This document shows, piece after piece, positions 60,231-64,000 of a stretch of 64,000 bases of DNA (position 1 is its first letter; each line of letters begins with the position of its first letter). Below the pieces are notes generated by a model. That model saw nothing but the letters and a program-made list of their open reading frames with translations. It had not been told where the DNA came from and made no database searches. The translations under genes and the position numbers were made by a program. The DNA comes from Caldilineales bacterium. Its GTDB lineage: Bacteria > Chloroflexota > Anaerolineae > J102. The stretch lies in NCBI GenBank assembly GCA_019695115.1, contig JAIBAP010000002.1, positions 62,001 to 126,000 on the forward strand, written 5' to 3'.

Positions 60231-61286
60231 GTGAAACGTTTTACCCGATACCTGCCGCTCATCCTCCTCCTGGTATTGGCGGCGATCCTGCTTAGCGGCT
60301 GTGGTCGCGTCACCACCGACGCGGCAACCGGCGAGCAGGTGTACCAACCGGGGGCCTTGGAGATCATCGCCGGGCCGATGCGCTCGGTCATGATTTTCTT
60401 CCACGGCTTGCTGGATAACATCAGTACCTTTGCCTGGGGCTGGTCCATCATTCTGGTGGCCGTAATGATCCGCCTATTGCTGCTGCCCCTTGGCATCCGG
60501 CAGATGCGGTCGATGCGCGTCGCTCAGGCCAAGATGCAGGCCGTCCAACCCGAACTGGATGCGTTGAAGAAGAAGTACGCCAAGGACAAGCAGAAGCTGC
60601 AAGAAGAACAGATGAAGCTGTATCAGAAGCATGGGATCATGCAGGCGCAGATGGCCGGCTGTCTGCCCACCCTCTTGCAAATGCCGATCCTGATCGCCTT
60701 CTATTATGCCCTGCTGGGTCTGATCGTGCAGAGCAGCTTCAAAGGCGCCCGCTTCTATCTCATCCCCAACCTGGCCTATCCTACGTACTATGGCGGCTTG
60801 AAATGGCTGACACAAGATTTCAGCCTGCAGAAACTCCTCCAATTAGATGTCTGGCCATACCTGGTGCTCCCCGTCATCCTGGCCGTCACCCAATATGCGA
60901 TGACCAAGATGAGCCAGGCCAACCAGCCCGCCCCCGACCCCGATAACCCCAGCGCGGCCATGATGGGACAGATGACCATCCTCATGACCGGGATGTTCGT
61001 CTTCTTCTCGTTGCAGGTGCCTTCGGGCGTCAGCCTCTATTGGGCCGTAGGCAACCTCCTGGCGATAGCGCAGCAATACTACGTCAACCGGCAGAAGCTG
61101 CACTGGGCCGCCGAACCCGCCGCCGCCCCGGCCCCCGCCATCGCCGCCGGCGACGACTCTGAAGACGATGAGGCGCCGCCGGCTTCGTCCAACGGCAGAA
61201 ACAAATACACCTCTGACACCGCCGCCAGCGCCGAACTGCCCGAAACCGCCGCTTCCCCCCGCCGCAAACGCCGCCGGCGGCGATAG
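60231..61286 (+). CDS. yidC: Membrane protein insertase YidC
   Basis: The 351-residue insertase starts with GTG 60231. A lipoprotein-like N-terminus (LLLVLAAILLSGCG, lipobox at about residue 24) is followed by the first core helix. A cytoplasmic coiled-coil pair (RQMRSMRVAQAKMQAVQPEL...KLQEEQMKLYQKHG, about 84-130) and GCLPTLLQMPILIAFYYAL (about 143-161) come next, then two later helices including MTGMFVFFSLQVPSGVSLYWAVGNLL (about 251-276). The size and lack of a large periplasmic domain fit the Gram-positive/Chloroflexota type. The C-terminus is acidic, then Arg-rich. Confidence 0.96.
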   Translation: MKRFTRYLPLILLLVLAAILLSGCGRVTTDAATGEQVYQPGALEIIAGPMRSVMIFFHGLLDNISTFAWGWSIILVAVMIRLLLLPLGIRQMRSMRVAQAKMQAVQPELDALKKKYAKDKQKLQEEQMKLYQKHGIMQAQMAGCLPTLLQMPILIAFYYALLGLIVQSSFKGARFYLIPNLAYPTYYGGLKWLTQDFSLQKLLQLDVWPYLVLPVILAVTQYAMTKMSQANQPAPDPDNPSAAMMGQMTILMTGMFVFFSLQVPSGVSLYWAVGNLLAIAQQYYVNRQKLHWAAEPAAAPAPAIAAGDDSEDDEAPPASSNGRNKYTSDTAASAELPETAASPRRKRRRRR

Positions 61287-61287
61287 G

Positions 61288-61425
61288 TGGAGATTGGAGA
61301 TTGGAGATTGGTTATTGGTTATTGGAGATTTCGCTCGATAGCCAATAACCAATAACCAATAACCACGACCTATCACGCAACACGCAATACGCAACACACA
61401 CTACGCACCACGCAAACACCGAATA
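61288..61425. repeat. Compound heptamer array with 16-bp stem hairpin
   Basis: Units gattgga, then gttattg; 61310-61325 pairs perfectly with 61342-61357 (caataac units) around a 16-nt loop. Acgcaac/acgcaat and acgcacc units follow. It lies between yidC and jag, far from the other arrays (all within 2.8-38 kb). Confidence 0.9.
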
Positions 61426-61453
61426 AATCACAATTGTACGCTTTGGAGATGTC

Positions 61454-62203
61454 ATGACAGAATTTAGCGGTCGCACCGTCACCGAGGCCATCGAAACGGG
61501 CTTGCAGGACCTGGGCCTGGCGCCTGACCAGGTCGAGGTCGAAGTCCTGGAAGAGGGGCGAGGGGGAGTCTTTGGCATGGGCGCCAAACTGGCCCGCGTG
61601 CGCCTGATCCCCCGCGGGCAGGACGCCGTCATCGCCCCCGCCGCCGACCAGCCAGAAGCCGAGGCGGCGCCGACCCACAGCCAACCTGAACCCGCCCCTG
61701 TCGCCAGCGAAGCCGAGGCATCACCCCTTGCCCCCGACCCCCTCCTGGAGACGGCGCGCGACTTTCTGCAAGGGCTGCTCGACCACATGGAACTCCCGGC
61801 CACCGTCGAGGCCAACAAAGAGCCGCCCGCCGACGGCGAAGACGAGGAAACCTACTACCTCAACATCGCCGGCGACGACCTCAGCCTGCTCATCGGTCGC
61901 CGCGGCGAGACGCTGGACGCCCTCCAATACCTGGTGCGGCTGGTGGTCAACCAGCGCACACACAAATGGCCGCACATCGAAATCGACGTCGAGCACTACA
62001 AGAAACGCCGCCAACACGGCTTGCAGCGTCTGGCCGAACAGATGGCCGCCCAGGCCGTCAGCGAGCATCGCACCATGGTGCTCGAGGCCATGGCCCCGCG
62101 CGACCGTCGCATCATCCACATGACCCTGCGCGACCGCAGCGATGTCACGACCAAGAGCATCGGCGAGGGCGAAAACCGCAAAGTGACCATCGTCCCCACC
62201 TGA
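61454..62203 (+). CDS. jag: RNA-binding protein Jag/KhpB
   Basis: The 249-residue protein has an N-terminal Jag_N domain (SGRTVTEAIETGLQDLGL...EGRGGVFGMGAKLARVRL, about 5-55), an acidic Pro/Ala linker, a KH domain (YYLNIAGDDLSLLIGRRGETLDALQYLVRLVVN, about 134-166; GRRG loop) and an R3H domain (ALEAMAPRDRRIIHMTL-like stretch, about 212-230; here MVLEAMAPRDRRIIHMTL). It binds RNA and is linked to cell-elongation control. It closes the rpmH operon and is followed by a good terminator. Confidence 0.95.
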   Translation: MTEFSGRTVTEAIETGLQDLGLAPDQVEVEVLEEGRGGVFGMGAKLARVRLIPRGQDAVIAPAADQPEAEAAPTHSQPEPAPVASEAEASPLAPDPLLETARDFLQGLLDHMELPATVEANKEPPADGEDEETYYLNIAGDDLSLLIGRRGETLDALQYLVRLVVNQRTHKWPHIEIDVEHYKKRRQHGLQRLAEQMAAQAVSEHRTMVLEAMAPRDRRIIHMTLRDRSDVTTKSIGEGENRKVTIVPT

Positions 62204-62240
62204 TCCTCTCTGGCAGCCTCCGTCGCGGCGACGACTGAAC

Positions 62241-62271
62241 CGGCCTCCGTGCGTGCGGAGGCCGTTTTTTT
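62241..62271 (+). terminator. Intrinsic terminator after jag
   Basis: CGGCCTCCG (62241-62249) pairs with CGGAGGCCG (62256-62264) around a 6-nt loop, followed by seven T. It closes the rpmH-jag unit. Confidence 0.93.
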
Positions 62272-62288
62272 GTCCGTCCGCTCTGGCA

Positions 62289-62294
62289 TATAAT
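62289..62294 (+). promoter_or_regulatory. -10 box of the glycosyltransferase gene
   Basis: TATAAT at 62289-62294 lies 17 nt upstream of GTG 62312. The -35 region at the expected place is the T-run of the preceding terminator. The leader would be about 10 nt. Confidence 0.6.
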
Positions 62295-62311
62295 GAGACC
62301 GGTCTCCTCCC

Positions 62312-63478
62312 GTGTCTGCCATCCCCCCCGCAAGCGGCCGGCCCCGCCTGGGCCTTGTCGCCACCCTGCTTTCCACTGCGGCCAGCTACCGCGGCGCCGG
62401 CATCCACACCTACAGCCGCCAGCTGCTGCAACACCTCCCCGGCCAGCAACCCGCGCTCGCTTACCACGCTTTCGTCAACGACCCCGCCTACCAGCCTCCC
62501 CCCGGCATCGACCTGCACCGGGCGCCCGCGGCCAGCCAGCGCCCCTTGCTCCGCATCCTCTGGGAGCAGATAGCCCTCCCCCTCGCCGCCCGCCGCCGCC
62601 AGATCGACCTGTTCCACGGCCTGGCCTACGCCCTCCCCCTTGCCGCCGGTCTCCCCGGCGTCGTCACCGTCCACGACCTCAGCTTCCTTCTTTTCCCCCA
62701 CTCTTTTGGGCCGGGCAACCGCCTTTACCTTTCCCGCATCACCGCCCTCAGTTGCCGGCGGGCGCGCAAAGTCATCGCCGTCTCGCAGGCCACCGCCCGC
62801 GATGTCCAGCGGCTGTTAGGGGTCCCGGCCGACCGCATCGAAGTCATCTACAACGGCGTAGACGAGGCCTACTTTCCCCGCCCTGCGGCAGAAATCGAGG
62901 AGACCCGGCTGCGCGCCGGCTGGCCCGACCGTTTTCTGCTCAGCGTCGGCACCCTTGAGCCGCGCAAGAACCACCTCATGCTCATCGAAGCCTACGCCAT
63001 CTACCGCCGTCTGGCTGTGGCGCCCTTGCCGCTGTTGATTGCCGGCGGTCGGGGCTGGCAGTACGACGCCATCTTCGCCCGCGTGTCGGCCCTCGGCCTC
63101 GATCAGCATGTCCACTTCCTCGGCTTCGCCCCGGCTTCGCTGCTACCCTGGCTCTATAACGCCGCCACCGTCTTCGTCTACCCCTCGCGCTACGAAGGCT
63201 TCGGCCTGCCGGTGGCCGAGGCCCTGGCCTGCGGCCTCCCGGCCATCACCTCCACCGCCAGCAGTCTGCCCGAGGTGGCCGGCGAGGCGGCGCACACGGT
63301 GGACCCTGACGATACCGAAACCCTGGCCGTCGCCCTGGCCGCAATCACCGGCGACGCCGAACGCCGGGCGATGATGCGGGCGGCCGGGCTGGCGCAGGCA
63401 GAGCGTTTTCGTTGGACACTCACCGCGGCCAAGACGGCTGCCCTGTATGCCTCGATCACCGAGGATCGACATGGCTAA
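62312..63478 (+). CDS. GT4-family glycosyltransferase
   Basis: The 388-residue enzyme has the GT-B fold with an N-terminal acceptor domain (YRGAGIHTYSRQLLQHL, about 27-43; VVTVHDLSFL, about 118) and the C-terminal donor domain: LSVGTLEPRKNHLMLIEAYAI (about 211-231), VHFLGFAPASLLPWLYNAATVFVYPSRYEGFGLPVAEALACGLPAI (about 268-315). The EX7E motif is EGFGLPVAE. It probably adds a sugar to a lipid-linked exopolysaccharide chain. The start is GTG 62312. The next gene overlaps it by 8 nt. Confidence 0.92.
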   Translation: MSAIPPASGRPRLGLVATLLSTAASYRGAGIHTYSRQLLQHLPGQQPALAYHAFVNDPAYQPPPGIDLHRAPAASQRPLLRILWEQIALPLAARRRQIDLFHGLAYALPLAAGLPGVVTVHDLSFLLFPHSFGPGNRLYLSRITALSCRRARKVIAVSQATARDVQRLLGVPADRIEVIYNGVDEAYFPRPAAEIEETRLRAGWPDRFLLSVGTLEPRKNHLMLIEAYAIYRRLAVAPLPLLIAGGRGWQYDAIFARVSALGLDQHVHFLGFAPASLLPWLYNAATVFVYPSRYEGFGLPVAEALACGLPAITSTASSLPEVAGEAAHTVDPDDTETLAVALAAITGDAERRAMMRAAGLAQAERFRWTLTAAKTAALYASITEDRHG

Positions 63479-64000
63479 ACTGTTCGTGCGTTTTCACAAA
63501 CAGTTCCTCATCGCCACGGACGTCGTCCTGGTCATCCTTTCGTTCTACCTGGCCTGGTACGTTCGCTACCAGTTGCAGTGGTATCGCAGCGTCGATCCGG
63601 CCTCCTACACCAGCTTTGACTTCTATTTGCGGGTTTCGGCGCTGGCGGCGGCGCTCATCTTCGTGGCCTTCAACATCGAGGGGGCCTACAACCTGCCGCC
63701 GGGGACGGGGTTTCTGGACGAATTCTATCGCCTGTTCAACGGCACGACCACCGTCACCATCATCCTCATGGTCGGCAACTACATGTTCCAGCCGGCCTAT
63801 CATTCGCGCCTGGTGTACGGCATCGGCGGCGTGCTGATCCTGATCTTCACCACCCTCAGCCGCCTGTTCGACCGCGACCTCTTGGCGCGCTTGCGGCGTC
63901 GGGGCATCGGCGCCAAACGCGTCCTCCTTGTCGGCGCCGGCGAGACCAGCCGCCACATCATGCGCGTGCTGCTGGCCAACCGCAACCTGGGCTATGATGT
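63471..64000 (+). CDS. Partial polyprenyl glycosylphosphotransferase-type membrane protein
   Basis: The gene starts at ATG 63471, overlapping the glycosyltransferase by 8 nt, and runs off the right edge; about 176 residues are visible. Four hydrophobic segments (about 12-32, 50-70, 85-105, 110-128) are followed by a nucleotide-binding-like RVLLVGAGETSRHIMRVLL (about 148-166). This is the N-terminal half of WcaJ/EpsE-type sugar-phosphate transferases (CoA-binding-like domain), which start exopolysaccharide synthesis. The catalytic C-terminal part is outside the window. Confidence 0.82.
   Translation, partial: MAKLFVRFHKQFLIATDVVLVILSFYLAWYVRYQLQWYRSVDPASYTSFDFYLRVSALAAALIFVAFNIEGAYNLPPGTGFLDEFYRLFNGTTTVTIILMVGNYMFQPAYHSRLVYGIGGVLILIFTTLSRLFDRDLLARLRRRGIGAKRVLLVGAGETSRHIMRVLLANRNLGYD

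Overview
This window looks like a chromosomal segment of a high-GC bacterium of the phylum Chloroflexota, probably from the Anaerolineae/Caldilineae side. The pointers are secreted proteins with long Thr-Pro-rich linkers, an N-terminal Cys-rich 'CPYLGL' module, a class II (B12-dependent) ribonucleotide reductase next to nrdR, a complete-looking division and wall (dcw) cluster, and many proteins with C-terminal regions of Thr/Pro repeats. The assignment rests on gene content and composition only. No rRNA, tRNA, CRISPR array or insertion sequence was found.

Layout. 1-8.1 kb (mostly minus strand): a partial secreted glycoside-hydrolase-like protein, glycerate 2-kinase, a G5/3D cell-wall protein, an M24 peptidase and a methyltransferase. 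8.2-13.5 kb (plus): a P5C-type aldehyde dehydrogenase and tyrosyl-tRNA synthetase, then a lower-GC two-gene island encoding a DUF4365-like/MNT nucleotidyltransferase fusion and a HepT/HEPN-like protein. 13.5-18 kb (minus): a LolD/MacB-like ABC exporter with a lipocalin-like CrtC-family protein. 18.1-20.1 kb (plus): lutAB-like lactate oxidation genes. 20.2-43.4 kb (minus): mraZ-rsmH-ftsL-ftsI-murF-mraY-murD-ftsW-murG-(two membrane proteins)-murC-murB-ddl-ftsQ-ftsA-ftsZ, followed by nrdR-nrdJ-dinB. murE is not in the cluster. 43.5-59 kb (plus, except sir2): a zinc-knuckle-like protein, a CCA-adding-type enzyme, a CPYLGL surface protein with a PP2C phosphatase and a small P-loop protein, secDF, a large secreted propeller/BACON protein, sir2, a CDP-alcohol phosphatidyltransferase, an ECF sigma/anti-sigma pair, a propeller protein and a decayed DUF4143 ATPase remnant. 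59.3-62.2 kb: rpmH-rnpA-yidD-yidC-jag. 62.3 kb to the end: the start of an exopolysaccharide locus.

The most unusual non-coding feature is a set of intergenic arrays built from 7-bp units (cagtaat, acgcaac, ctgcgac, cgtgaaa, caataac, ggatggg and others). They lie at about a dozen gene junctions between 2.8 and 38 kb and again at 61 kb. Several fold into hairpins, two share the same TCGT loop, and two lie inside a 135-bp MITE-like repeat present in inverted orientation at 2.9 and 20.1 kb. Separate short repeats have entered the coding sequences of murD and murG in frame. At murG the same repeat also encodes the C-terminus and stop of the overlapping ftsW.

Regulatory sites that can be read directly include two NrdR-type operators 31 bp apart upstream of nrdR, four GTGG MraZ-type boxes at exact 10-bp spacing downstream of a good mraZ promoter, consensus sigma-70 promoters for secD and rpmH each followed by a terminator-like leader hairpin, and several intrinsic terminators.
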